Below, one piece after another: positions 1-6,124 of a stretch of 42,709 nt of DNA. The stretch comes from Bacteroidales bacterium (GTDB taxonomy: Bacteria > Bacteroidota > Bacteroidia > Bacteroidales > UBA932). The DNA lies in contig JAFRRF010000036.1 in assembly GCA_017428245.1 (NCBI GenBank), positions 1 to 42,709 on the forward strand. The letters are read 5' to 3'. Positions within the stretch are counted from its first letter, which is position 1. Each line of letters opens with the position of its first letter. The notes beneath the pieces are model-generated. The model saw nothing but the letters and a program-made list of their open reading frames with translations. It was not told the origin of the DNA and did no database searches. The translations under genes and the position numbers were made by a program.

Positions 1-272
1 CCGTTTCCTGCGGCATTGACATGAATGGAAACCAGTATCACCTGATTGCTCCCGAAACGCTCGCAGATCTTATTGACTCGCCGGCATCGCTCGGGGAGGG
101 AGATGTCTTCGCGCTCGGGCACAAGGAGCCGGGCATCGAGGCCCAGGGCGGAGAGCTGCTCCCGGATGCGGAAGGCGAGGTAGCGGTTGTATGCGTATTC
201 ACGGAAAAAGCCGTCAGGGCTGCATTTGCCGGGCGTGTCGAAGCCGTGGCCGTTGTCGAGAAGGATGATCAT
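1..272 (-). CDS. N-acetylmuramoyl-L-alanine amidase, N-terminal part (cut by window edge)
   Basis: The minus strand opens with ATG at 272 and stays open to the window edge, giving 90 residues. They match the start of the zinc Amidase_3 family, which cleaves the amide bond between MurNAc and the stem peptide of peptidoglycan. Visible landmarks are the first zinc histidine in ILLDNGHG (residues 3-10), the zinc glutamate in FFREYAYN (about residues 23-30), and the third zinc ligand in VSIHVNAAGN near the cut end. There is no signal peptide at this start, so it is either cytoplasmic as read or the annotated start lacks an export signal; small secreted-signal-free members of this family occur in Bacteroidales. 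The rest of the domain lies outside the window. Family assignment is firm; the biological substrate is inferred. Confidence 0.88.
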   Translation of the reverse strand, partial: MIILLDNGHGFDTPGKCSPDGFFREYAYNRYLAFRIREQLSALGLDARLLVPEREDISLPERCRRVNKICERFGSNQVILVSIHVNAAGN

Positions 273-342
273 AATTGCCGTCTTTGATTTGACAGCAAGT
301 TGGAGAGAATATGTGGAAATACCTATATTAAAACTTTTCCAC

Positions 343-350
343 TATCTTTG
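343..350 (+). promoter_or_regulatory. Bacteroidota -7 box TATCTTTG
   Basis: An exact TAnnTTTG match on the plus strand in an interval without a plus-strand gene. No clear -33 TTTG lies 18-21 bases upstream. Transcription from here would run about 75 bases into the terminator at 392-430, so it could make a short RNA or be the leftover leader of a lost gene. Confidence 0.4.
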
Positions 351-391
351 TGTCCGAAGAAGCCGTCATGCGGCTATCTTTAAACGCAACC

Positions 392-430
392 GTCTGGGGT
401 GGCCTTTGGGGGCTACTCCAGACATTTTTT
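392..430 (+). terminator. Rho-independent terminator
   Basis: A stem of about 13 pairs (arms 392-404 and 411-423, with two G-T pairs) closes on a short loop and is followed by a run of six T at 425-430. There is no plus-strand gene upstream within the window except the short stretch beginning at the -7 box at 343, so its purpose is unclear. Confidence 0.7.
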
Positions 431-443
431 ATGAAGCCTCAAA

Positions 444-465
444 AATGTAGCCCCAATGTAGCCCC
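444..465. repeat. Tandem 11-base repeat (AATGTAGCCCC x2) beside tRNA-Asp
   Basis: Two exact adjacent copies of an 11-base unit, 444-454 and 455-465, lie about 50 bases beyond the 3' end of tRNA-Asp. The core GTAGCCCC recurs inverted at 409-416 and again at 40243-40250 near tRNA-Phe. Short tandem sites next to a tRNA 3' end resemble arm-type integrase binding sites; this meaning is inference. Confidence 0.5.
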
Positions 466-479
466 AATTTGAAAATGAA

Positions 480-507
480 ATGGCCCTACAGCTATCTGTA
501 GGGCCAT
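480..507. terminator. Perfect 12-bp hairpin, likely tRNA-Asp terminator
   Basis: Arms 480-491 and 496-507 are perfect reverse complements around the loop CTAT. It lies 7 bases past the 3' end of tRNA-Asp (minus strand). T-rich sequence follows on both sides, so it could end transcription in both directions. Confidence 0.75.
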
Positions 508-513
508 TTTAAG

Positions 514-587
514 CGGTGCGGACGAGACTCGAACTCGCGACCTCCGGCGTGACAGGCCGGCATTCTAACCAGCTGAACTACCGCACC
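514..587 (-). tRNA. tRNA-Asp (anticodon GTC)
   Basis: The reverse complement folds as a complete cloverleaf. The acceptor arms GGTGCGG (587-581) and CCGCACC (521-515) pair fully, the D-arm TTCAGCTGGTTAGAA, the anticodon loop CTGTCAC and the T-loop TTCGAGT are all present. The anticodon GTC reads Asp codons. The CCA end is not encoded. The hairpin at 480-507 sits directly downstream and a minus-strand promoter lies at 700-730. Confidence 0.97.
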
Positions 588-605
588 TAATTTTTTCAGG
601 GCTAG

Positions 606-695
606 CCCCGAACCCTCTCGCTTCGGCCTTGCTGTTGCGCAGGACTGATCCTGCCCGGCCTTCGCTAGCGGCTGCGCCGCCTCTTTGCGATTGGG
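606..695. repeat. Partial copy of dispersed intergenic repeat
   Basis: This stretch between tRNA-Asp and its promoter aligns by eye with 4818-4910. Both contain CGCTAGCGGCTG followed by CGCCGC, preceded by a GCGCAGG or GCACAGG motif and a CCCT segment in the same order. It holds several small hairpins, such as GCAGGA-TCAG-TCCTGC. It lacks the GCCATCCTCA hairpin of the fuller copies. No gene was seen here; if transcribed it is a leader of about 105 bases for tRNA-Asp. Confidence 0.5.
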
Positions 696-699
696 ATTG

Positions 700-730
700 C
701 AAAGATAAAGACTTTTTTTTAGTGTGCAAA
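700..730 (-). promoter_or_regulatory. Minus-strand promoter facing tRNA-Asp
   Basis: Read on the minus strand there is TTTG (730-727), a 19-base spacer, then TATCTTTG (707-700). Both elements and the spacing fit the Bacteroidota housekeeping promoter. The expected start is near 694, roughly 105 bases ahead of the tRNA. Confidence 0.65.
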
Positions 731-779
731 AAAAATCAAGACTTTTTTCTTCTTTGGCGCAAGTCGCAAGGGGAAACCG

Positions 780-1931
780 TCAATACTTGTGTCTCGTTTC
801 AGCAATTTCATCGGGCGTAATCTTTTTGCGGTCCATTTGGCGCCAGGCGTAGGCGATGTAGGCCACGACGAACGGGATCAGCAGCGAGACCCAGAACATC
901 ACCTGAAGGGTGAACTGGCTCGAAGAACTGTTGCGGATCGTGAGCGAACTGGGCAGGTCGGTGCAGGAAGGGTAGTAGGCTGTTCCGTTATAGCCGGCCA
1001 CGAAGAACACGCTCATTACCACCAGCACAGTGCCGATGCCGGCAGGCCAGATGCCGCTGCGTTTCTTTGTGAAAGCACCTTGGTAGATGCCCCATAGTAG
1101 CAGGGCAACGCCGATGAGGAACAGGGCCAGGACCACGGGCATCTGCAGGAAGTTGTGCAGGTACTTGTATTTTTCCAGCGAGATGATCCCGTCTTCGTTC
1201 GCTGCATAGCCGGGGCGTACCAGCAGGATGAGCAGCCAGCTCAGGAAGAAGGTCAAGAACGGTACGATGCTCATTTTGACGGAGCGGTGCATCTGGGTAT
1301 GGATGACGTCGTCATTGACGTTGTTGAGGATATACAGTCCGCCGAGGATGGCCGTCAGGAACATCAGCGCGCAGCCCAGCAGTACGGCGTGGTATTGCAC
1401 CAGTGCTTCGAGACCGTGCCAGCCGTTGCCCCAGGTGCTGATGACGGGCGATGCGGGGTCGGTGATGGCCACTTTGTTGACGGTGAAATCACTGCCGGTG
1501 AAGAAGGTGCCGACGGCTGTTCCGATCAGGAAAGGCGCCAGGAGCGCGTTGATCATCAGGAAGACGCGGAAGGCCTGGCTGCCGATCAGGTTTTCTTGCT
1601 TGTTCTGGAATTCATAGGATACGGCCTGGAAGACGAAAGTGATCAGGATGAGTACCCACACCCAGTAGGCGCCGCCGAAACTGGTGCTGTAGAAGAGCGG
1701 GAAGGAGGCGAAAAAGGCACCGCCGAAGGTGACCAGCGTCGTGAAGGTCAACTCCCATTTGCGGCCGGTGGAATTGAGGATCATCCGCTTCTGCAGGGTT
1801 GAGAGCGTCCGGTTTCCGAGGTGGAGATTGGCTCCCTGCACGAACATCAGGAAGACGAGCAGGCCGCCCAGCAAGGCGATCAGGAACCACCAGTAATTCT
1901 GTAGGAATGTATAGGACATGGTTTTATTCAT
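780..1931 (-). CDS. cydB: Cytochrome bd quinol oxidase, subunit II
   Basis: This 383-residue polytopic membrane protein is subunit II of the cytochrome bd quinol:O2 oxidoreductase, which together with CydA oxidises quinol and reduces oxygen to water at high affinity in the inner membrane. The N-terminus (NYWWFLIALLGGLLVFLMF, QGAN) and the repeated long hydrophobic segments are typical of CydB, and the length matches the family. Its ATG overlaps the end of cydA by 8 bases (ATGAATAA), implying translational coupling. A second in-frame ATG four codons on (MSYTFLQ) is a possible alternative start. In strict or near-strict anaerobes of this order the enzyme scavenges low oxygen; that physiological role is from the literature, not from the sequence. 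Confidence 0.97.
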   Translation of the reverse strand: MNKTMSYTFLQNYWWFLIALLGGLLVFLMFVQGANLHLGNRTLSTLQKRMILNSTGRKWELTFTTLVTFGGAFFASFPLFYSTSFGGAYWVWVLILITFVFQAVSYEFQNKQENLIGSQAFRVFLMINALLAPFLIGTAVGTFFTGSDFTVNKVAITDPASPVISTWGNGWHGLEALVQYHAVLLGCALMFLTAILGGLYILNNVNDDVIHTQMHRSVKMSIVPFLTFFLSWLLILLVRPGYAANEDGIISLEKYKYLHNFLQMPVVLALFLIGVALLLWGIYQGAFTKKRSGIWPAGIGTVLVVMSVFFVAGYNGTAYYPSCTDLPSSLTIRNSSSSQFTLQVMFWVSLLIPFVVAYIAYAWRQMDRKKITPDEIAETRHKY

Positions 1932-3405
1932 TAGAAGTTTCAGGACCTTTTTTGATAGCGCCGATCAGGATGCGGATTTCGATGACCAGGAACAATGTGA
2001 AGATGGCCAGGAAGAGGAAGAAGGTTGTCTTGACCGCACCGGCGCTCAGGCTGGAGATGGCCACGTTGACAGGCAGGAGCCCCTGAATGGTCCAGGGTTG
2101 GCGGCCGACTTCTGCCACGATCCAGCCGGACTGGCCGCAGATATAAACGAGCGGAATGCACACCAGGGCCGCGATCATCAGCCATCGCTTGCCGGTGAGT
2201 TTGTCTTTCCAGGCAAGCCAGCCGACAACCAGGAGTTCCAGCAGCATGAGCATGCCGAGCCCAATCATGAAGCGGAAAGCCCAGAAGACTATGCCCACGG
2301 GCGGAATCACGTCTTCCGGCTTCTCTAGATGGCCGTATCCCATGTACTGTACGTTTTCCTCCAATGCATAGCGGGCCTCTGCTTTCTCTGATGGATCATC
2401 GGTGCTGCGATAGAGGGACAAGGCGACCAGCGCTTTCCGCCCCATGGCCATTTTCTCGGCGACGGATGGGATTTCGTTGCCCTCGTTGTCCGTATATCCG
2501 TTGAGGATGTCATTGATTCCGGGTACGTAGCCGTCGATGTCGTGGGTCGCCAGGATGGAGAGCATCCCGGGAATTCTGACGCCGGGGACAATGGTGAAGG
2601 CCGCACGCCTTCCTCCGTCTTTCAGGCCCTCGGCCGCAGCCAGCTTCATCGGCTGGAACTCAGCGGCATGGACGCCGGAAGCGTCACCCGAGAGCATCAC
2701 GGCAAACGATCCGACGATTCCCACGATACTGCCGATCAGGATGCTGGCCCGTGCAAATTTACGTTGGCGGTTCTTCAACAGATACCAGCAGCTGATACCC
2801 ACTACGAAGACGCCACCGGTCACCCAGCCGCTCGTGATAGCATGGAAGAACTTGCTGACGGCCACCGGATTGGAAATGACTTCCCAGAAGGCTTGGGCGG
2901 AGGCCATCTCGCTGCGGACGGTTTCCGGGTTGAAGGTCGTACCTACCGGGTTCTGCATCCAGCCGTTGGCGACCAGGATCCAGTAGGCTGAGATCGAGGC
3001 ACCGATGCCGGTCAGCCAGGTGGAGGCCAGATGGAAGCGCTTGCTTACCTTTTCCCAGCCGAAGAACATCACGGCAAAGAAGGTGGCTTCCATGAAGAAA
3101 GCAAGGATTCCCTCAATGGCGAGGGGGGCGCCGAACATATCGCCCACGAACCAGGAGTAGTTGCTCCAGTTCGTGCCGAACTCGAATTCCAGGATGATGC
3201 CCGTCGCGATGCCCACGGCAAAGTTGATGGCGAAGAGCTTGACCCAGAATTGGGCGGTTTTTTTCCAGAATTCGTCTTTCTTGACGACGTAGATCGTCTC
3301 CATGATGGCCATCACCAATGCCAGCCCGAGGGTGAGTGGCACGAACAGCCAGTGGTAGGCGGCCGTCATCGCGAATTGGATTCTTGACCATACGATCACA
3401 TCCAT
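1924..3405 (-). CDS. cydA: Cytochrome bd quinol oxidase, subunit I
   Basis: A 493-residue haem-bearing subunit of cytochrome bd oxidase. The haem ligands known from E. coli are all in place: His18 in AYHW (haem b595), His188 in FFHAITSG and Met380 in FRFMIGLG (haem b558). The conserved acidic pair Glu98 and Glu106 (IEGILAFFME) and the GRQPW motif near the C-terminal quinol region are also present. The Q-loop is of the short type. The gene starts 12 bases after the DUF4492 gene and overlaps cydB by 8 bases, so the three form one operon read from the promoter at 3693-3724. Confidence 0.98.
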   Translation of the reverse strand: MDVIVWSRIQFAMTAAYHWLFVPLTLGLALVMAIMETIYVVKKDEFWKKTAQFWVKLFAINFAVGIATGIILEFEFGTNWSNYSWFVGDMFGAPLAIEGILAFFMEATFFAVMFFGWEKVSKRFHLASTWLTGIGASISAYWILVANGWMQNPVGTTFNPETVRSEMASAQAFWEVISNPVAVSKFFHAITSGWVTGGVFVVGISCWYLLKNRQRKFARASILIGSIVGIVGSFAVMLSGDASGVHAAEFQPMKLAAAEGLKDGGRRAAFTIVPGVRIPGMLSILATHDIDGYVPGINDILNGYTDNEGNEIPSVAEKMAMGRKALVALSLYRSTDDPSEKAEARYALEENVQYMGYGHLEKPEDVIPPVGIVFWAFRFMIGLGMLMLLELLVVGWLAWKDKLTGKRWLMIAALVCIPLVYICGQSGWIVAEVGRQPWTIQGLLPVNVAISSLSAGAVKTTFFLFLAIFTLFLVIEIRILIGAIKKGPETSNE

Positions 3406-3417
3406 AGTTGATAGTAT

Positions 3418-3684
3418 TTAAAGATTATAAGTATCGGAAGCAGAGGCGGCGTTTTCCTGTGTTGCGGGAGTTGGGGCGACGAGACGTTCGCCGACTACGC
3501 GGCTCCGCTGCTCGTCGTCCAGGCCGGCAAGGGCGGGTTTGAAGAAGAAGACGCGCAGGATGGCGAAAAGGATGACAACCTTGAGCAGGATGAGCCACAC
3601 GAGCGGGCGGCCCCAGGTCATGTTGCGAAAGCCGTCGCGGTAAAAATGCCATACCGCAGTCATCGTGTCTTTGAAGCTTTTCAT
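3418..3684 (-). CDS. DUF4492 small membrane protein of the cytochrome bd operon
   Basis: The protein has 88 residues when started at ATG 3684 (MKSFKDT). A longer open frame extends upstream, but it would run through the promoter at 3693-3724, so the inner start is chosen. It has an amphipathic start with WHFYRDGFRNMTWGR, then one membrane segment (LVWLILLKVVILFAILRVFFF), then a polar tail. This is the DUF4492 signature, a family found directly upstream of cydA in Bacteroidota. By position it is probably an accessory or assembly subunit of the oxidase, comparable in place though not in sequence to the small CydX/CbdX subunits; that role is inferred. Confidence 0.85.
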   Translation of the reverse strand: MKSFKDTMTAVWHFYRDGFRNMTWGRPLVWLILLKVVILFAILRVFFFKPALAGLDDEQRSRVVGERLVAPTPATQENAASASDTYNL

Positions 3685-3692
3685 CGTTCTGT

Positions 3693-3724
3693 CAAATTTA
3701 GTAATTAATTTGTATATTTGCAAA
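3693..3724 (-). promoter_or_regulatory. Promoter of the DUF4492-cydAB operon
   Basis: On the minus strand TTTG (3724-3721), a 20-base spacer and TAAATTTG (3700-3693) match the Bacteroidota consensus, just ahead of the ATG at 3684. It overlaps the divergent -7 box of the next gene (3713-3720), so the two promoters may compete. Confidence 0.7.
3713..3720 (+). promoter_or_regulatory. -7 box TATATTTG of the EEP lipoprotein gene
   Basis: An exact TAnnTTTG match 17 bases before the ATG at 3738. The -33 region is weak. It lies inside the spacer of the opposing cyd operon promoter. Confidence 0.55.
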
Positions 3725-3737
3725 AACGTGTCTGCCC

Positions 3738-4598
3738 ATGAAACGATTTTTGCTGTTGGCCATTTTGCTGGCAATGCCCTTTGAAATGATGTTGTTTTCC
3801 GGCTGCAAGTCTGGCCACAATTCGGAAATCCGGGTGATGTCCTTCAACATCCGGCTTTCTCCGAGTGATGATTTTGACGGCGACAACTGCTGGAACAACC
3901 GGCGGGAGGCCGTTATCCGGATGATCCGGACTTCGAAGCCCGACCTGTTCGGCATCCAGGAAGGGATCATCCATCAGGTCAACTACATGGAAGAGAATCT
4001 TCCTGAATACGGGCGTTACGGCGTGTGCCGCGATGATGGCCTGGAGCGGGGAGAAGCCAATGCCATTTTCTGGCGCAAGGACCGGTATGACATGAAGCGC
4101 TGCGAAACATACTGGCTGAGCGAGACGCCCGATACCGTGTCGTTGGGTTGGGACGGTGCCTGCCGCCGCATCGTTACCTGGGCGCAGTTGTACGACAAAA
4201 AAGCCCAGCGGGATGTCTGGTATTTCAACACGCATTTCGACCATGTGGGCAAGGTGGCCCGTGAAGAGGCCGGGAAACTCATTGTGGAGCGGATGAAAGC
4301 CGTTGTACCGGAAGGAGACCCCATTTTCCTGACGGGGGATTTCAACGCAAACTGGGACAATCCGATCCTCGATCCCATTCGCGGCCTACTGCAGAACTGC
4401 CGCGAAACGGCCCCGGTCACCTGCGACACCAACACCTATCACGCCTGGGGCGAGAAACAAGTCCCGGCTGGCGAAGACATCATCGACCACATCTTCTATC
4501 GCGGCGCAAAGGCGGAGAAATACGAAGTGCTGACCGGTGATTATGGTGCCGCCTTCGTCTCCGACCATTGGCCGGTGATGGGAACTTTCCGCTTTTAA
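3738..4598 (+). CDS. Endonuclease/exonuclease/phosphatase-family lipoprotein
   Basis: A 286-residue protein with a lipoprotein signal (hydrophobic stretch then FSGC near residue 23), so probably anchored in an envelope membrane. The body is a metal-dependent EEP fold: VMSFNIRLS opens the first strand, GIQEG carries the metal-binding glutamate, FNTHFDH the catalytic histidine region, LTGDFNANW the Asp/Asn pair, and SDHWPVMG the C-terminal Asp-His. Members cleave phosphodiesters in nucleic acids, inositol phosphates or sphingolipids; the substrate cannot be told from sequence. Similar exported proteins in Bacteroidota are annotated simply as endonuclease/exonuclease/phosphatase. It is followed after 33 bases by a small membrane protein. 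Confidence 0.9.
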   Translation: MKRFLLLAILLAMPFEMMLFSGCKSGHNSEIRVMSFNIRLSPSDDFDGDNCWNNRREAVIRMIRTSKPDLFGIQEGIIHQVNYMEENLPEYGRYGVCRDDGLERGEANAIFWRKDRYDMKRCETYWLSETPDTVSLGWDGACRRIVTWAQLYDKKAQRDVWYFNTHFDHVGKVAREEAGKLIVERMKAVVPEGDPIFLTGDFNANWDNPILDPIRGLLQNCRETAPVTCDTNTYHAWGEKQVPAGEDIIDHIFYRGAKAEKYEVLTGDYGAAFVSDHWPVMGTFRF

Positions 4599-4631
4599 CG
4601 AAGAATCATCAATCAATTAAACATACGAACA

Positions 4632-4817
4632 ATGGGAACCATTATCTACCTGATCGGCCTCGTCCTGGCCATCCTTGCTGTCATTGACATCTTCAAAAAA
4701 CCCATTTCCCTGGTCGGCAAGGTGATTTGCGCCGTCGTCGTCCTGGCTACCAGCTGGATCGGCTTGATTATCTACTACCTTTACGCGAAGAACCACATTA
4801 CGGAGTGGTTTAAATAA
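4632..4817 (+). CDS. Small two-helix membrane protein (PLDc_N-like)
   Basis: This 61-residue protein has two hydrophobic segments (about residues 3-18 and 29-50), the second ending WIGLIIYYLYAKN. That pattern, a Trp-hydrophobic helix closing with a Tyr/Leu-Tyr and a basic residue, resembles the phospholipase D N-terminal membrane domain family (PLDc_N). The ATG has an A-rich leader (AACATACGAACA) typical of the phylum. No function can be assigned. It is probably co-transcribed with the EEP lipoprotein upstream; a repeat with a terminator-like hairpin follows. Confidence 0.7.
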   Translation: MGTIIYLIGLVLAILAVIDIFKKPISLVGKVICAVVVLATSWIGLIIYYLYAKNHITEWFK

Positions 4818-5036
4818 TTCTGGGGCGCCCTGGGCTTCTGGCTGCGGGCAGTTGTCGCACAGGCTCTCACAATGCCCTCCGCTAGCGGCTGACGCCGCTT
4901 TCTGCCCCGTTATTCCCGGCTTGACCGGTTTTTCCGTTGCCGCCATCCTCACCAGGGCCTTCCCGTGAGGATGACGGCTGTTTTTTGCGGTTGCCGTCCT
5001 CAATTTGAGGCTCTGGTGAGGATGGGACGGCGGAGA
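4818..5036. repeat. Dispersed intergenic hairpin repeat, copy A (longest)
   Basis: This gap contains two hairpins. The first pairs 4939-4952 with 4965-4978 (13 of 14 pairs) and is followed by seven T among eight bases, so it can also terminate the upstream transcript. The second pairs 4993-4999 with 5025-5031. The leftward part (CGCTAGCGGCTG at 4880-4891, CCCGGCTTGACCGG around 4916-4928) matches parts of the copies at 606-695 and 9574-9600. The second hairpin matches 14097-14130 in reverse orientation. Confidence 0.75.
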
Positions 5037-5104
5037 ACGGAGCGAATGTCGCAACATTTGCCCGGTTTTTCGCATCTTTGCAGACAGATACACCTTGATT
5101 TGTC

Positions 5105-5620
5105 TTGAAACGGTTCGACATCGACGATTTGTTCCGGCTTTATTACCGGCCGCTATGTCTTTATGCGGCGCGGTTCGTGCGCGATGCCGATGCGGTGGAG
5201 GATCTTGTGCAGGCGGCGTTCGTGGCCTTATGGGAGCGGGTGCAAGGGGGCGGGCGGTCACCCGATTCGCCGAAAGCCTATCTTTACCGGATGGTGCACA
5301 ACCGCTGCATCGATGCCATCCGGCAGGCGGGGAAGGAGGCGGATGGTTCAGTCCCTGTGGAGATGCTGGCGGAAGATGTGCCGGATGAGGAGACGGTTGA
5401 CCGCTCGTTTGTCTGGGCCCGACTCTGGACGGCCATCGATGCGTTGCCGCCGAAGCGGCGGGAGATCCTGCTGCTGAGCAAGCGCGACGGTTTGTCGCAC
5501 GCCGAGATTGCCGCCCGGATGGGCATTTCCGAAAGCACGGTCCACAACCAACTCACCAAGGCGCTCCAGACCCTGCGCACAGGTACCGACCGGGTTTTCT
5601 TCAAAATTTTCATCTGGTGA
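5105..5620 (+). CDS. ECF-family RNA polymerase sigma-70 factor
   Basis: A 171-residue sigma factor with sigma-70 region 2 at about residues 5-75 (LFRLYYRPLCLYAARFV, then DAVEDLVQAAFVALWE) and region 4 at about 110-165 (LPPKRREILLLS, then the helix-turn-helix LSHAEIAARMGISESTVHNQL). It directs polymerase to promoters of a surface-uptake regulon. The start is TTG at 5105: no ATG exists before conserved region 2, and the sequence from this TTG matches the usual family N-terminus. The next gene, 51 bases on, encodes its probable membrane anti-sigma factor, followed by a TonB receptor, the usual order of Bacteroidota cell-surface signalling loci. Confidence 0.93.
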   Translation: MKRFDIDDLFRLYYRPLCLYAARFVRDADAVEDLVQAAFVALWERVQGGGRSPDSPKAYLYRMVHNRCIDAIRQAGKEADGSVPVEMLAEDVPDEETVDRSFVWARLWTAIDALPPKRREILLLSKRDGLSHAEIAARMGISESTVHNQLTKALQTLRTGTDRVFFKIFIW

Positions 5621-5671
5621 GTAGTCACTTTTGCGGTCTTCTCCGTCATAAGGGTGTAAAACCAGAAAGCT

Positions 5672-6124
5672 ATGACGGAATTCAACGACAAAGATCTCGA
5701 TTACGTTGCCCGGCGCTACCGCCCCGACAGATACGATACCCGTAAAGCCATCCGGCGTTTCCACGACCAGACCCAGACGCCTGCCCGCCGCCGCTGGTGG
5801 ATGACGGCCGCTGCCGCGGTCGCCTCCGTGGTCGTGCTGTTCGCCGCCGGCTACGGCATTCGCAGCTGGGTGCGGCAGCAGTCCGAGCCGGCTCCGACGG
5901 AGCGGCCCGTCCTCAATCCCAACGTGGCGCAGACGCACGAATTCGTATACGACAATGTCCCGGTCGAAGCCGTGCTGGCGGAACTTTCCGCTTATTATCA
6001 CTGCACCCTGACCACGGCGCCTTCCGACAAAAAACTGACCGCCACGTTCCCCGACGATGACATCGACTACATCATCGGTCTGATCGAGACGGCATTGGAC
6101 ATCCAAATCACAGTGGAACGATGA
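5672..6124 (+). CDS. Short FecR-like anti-sigma factor (DUF4974 only)
   Basis: A 150-residue single-pass membrane protein. Residues 1-42 are a charged cytoplasmic part ending RRRWW, residues 43-64 are one membrane helix, and residues 88-150 are a DUF4974/STN-like domain (FVYDNVPVEAVLAELSAYY, then the TFPDDDIDYIIGLIETAL helix). Canonical Bacteroidota FecR proteins run to about 300 or more residues and carry a FecR beta domain between helix and DUF4974; here that domain is absent. By position it should hold the sigma factor inactive and sense the receptor next door; this is inference. Its TGA overlaps the receptor ATG (ATGA), so the two are translationally coupled. Confidence 0.8.
   Translation: MTEFNDKDLDYVARRYRPDRYDTRKAIRRFHDQTQTPARRRWWMTAAAAVASVVVLFAAGYGIRSWVRQQSEPAPTERPVLNPNVAQTHEFVYDNVPVEAVLAELSAYYHCTLTTAPSDKKLTATFPDDDIDYIIGLIETALDIQITVER

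Noticed and set aside
187-450. Short plus-strand reading frame ending beside the tandem repeat
   Set aside because: It crosses the start of the amidase gene, a promoter box and a terminator, and has no recognisable domain; I treat this interval as non-coding.
444-465. CRISPR-like array
   Set aside because: Only two adjacent copies of 11 bases with no spacers and no cas genes; the same holds for 40193-40216 and 40357-40378.
588-699. A second RNA gene (another tRNA or 5S rRNA) upstream of tRNA-Asp
   Set aside because: No cloverleaf or 5S pattern; the similarity to 4818-4910 explains it better as a repeat copy.
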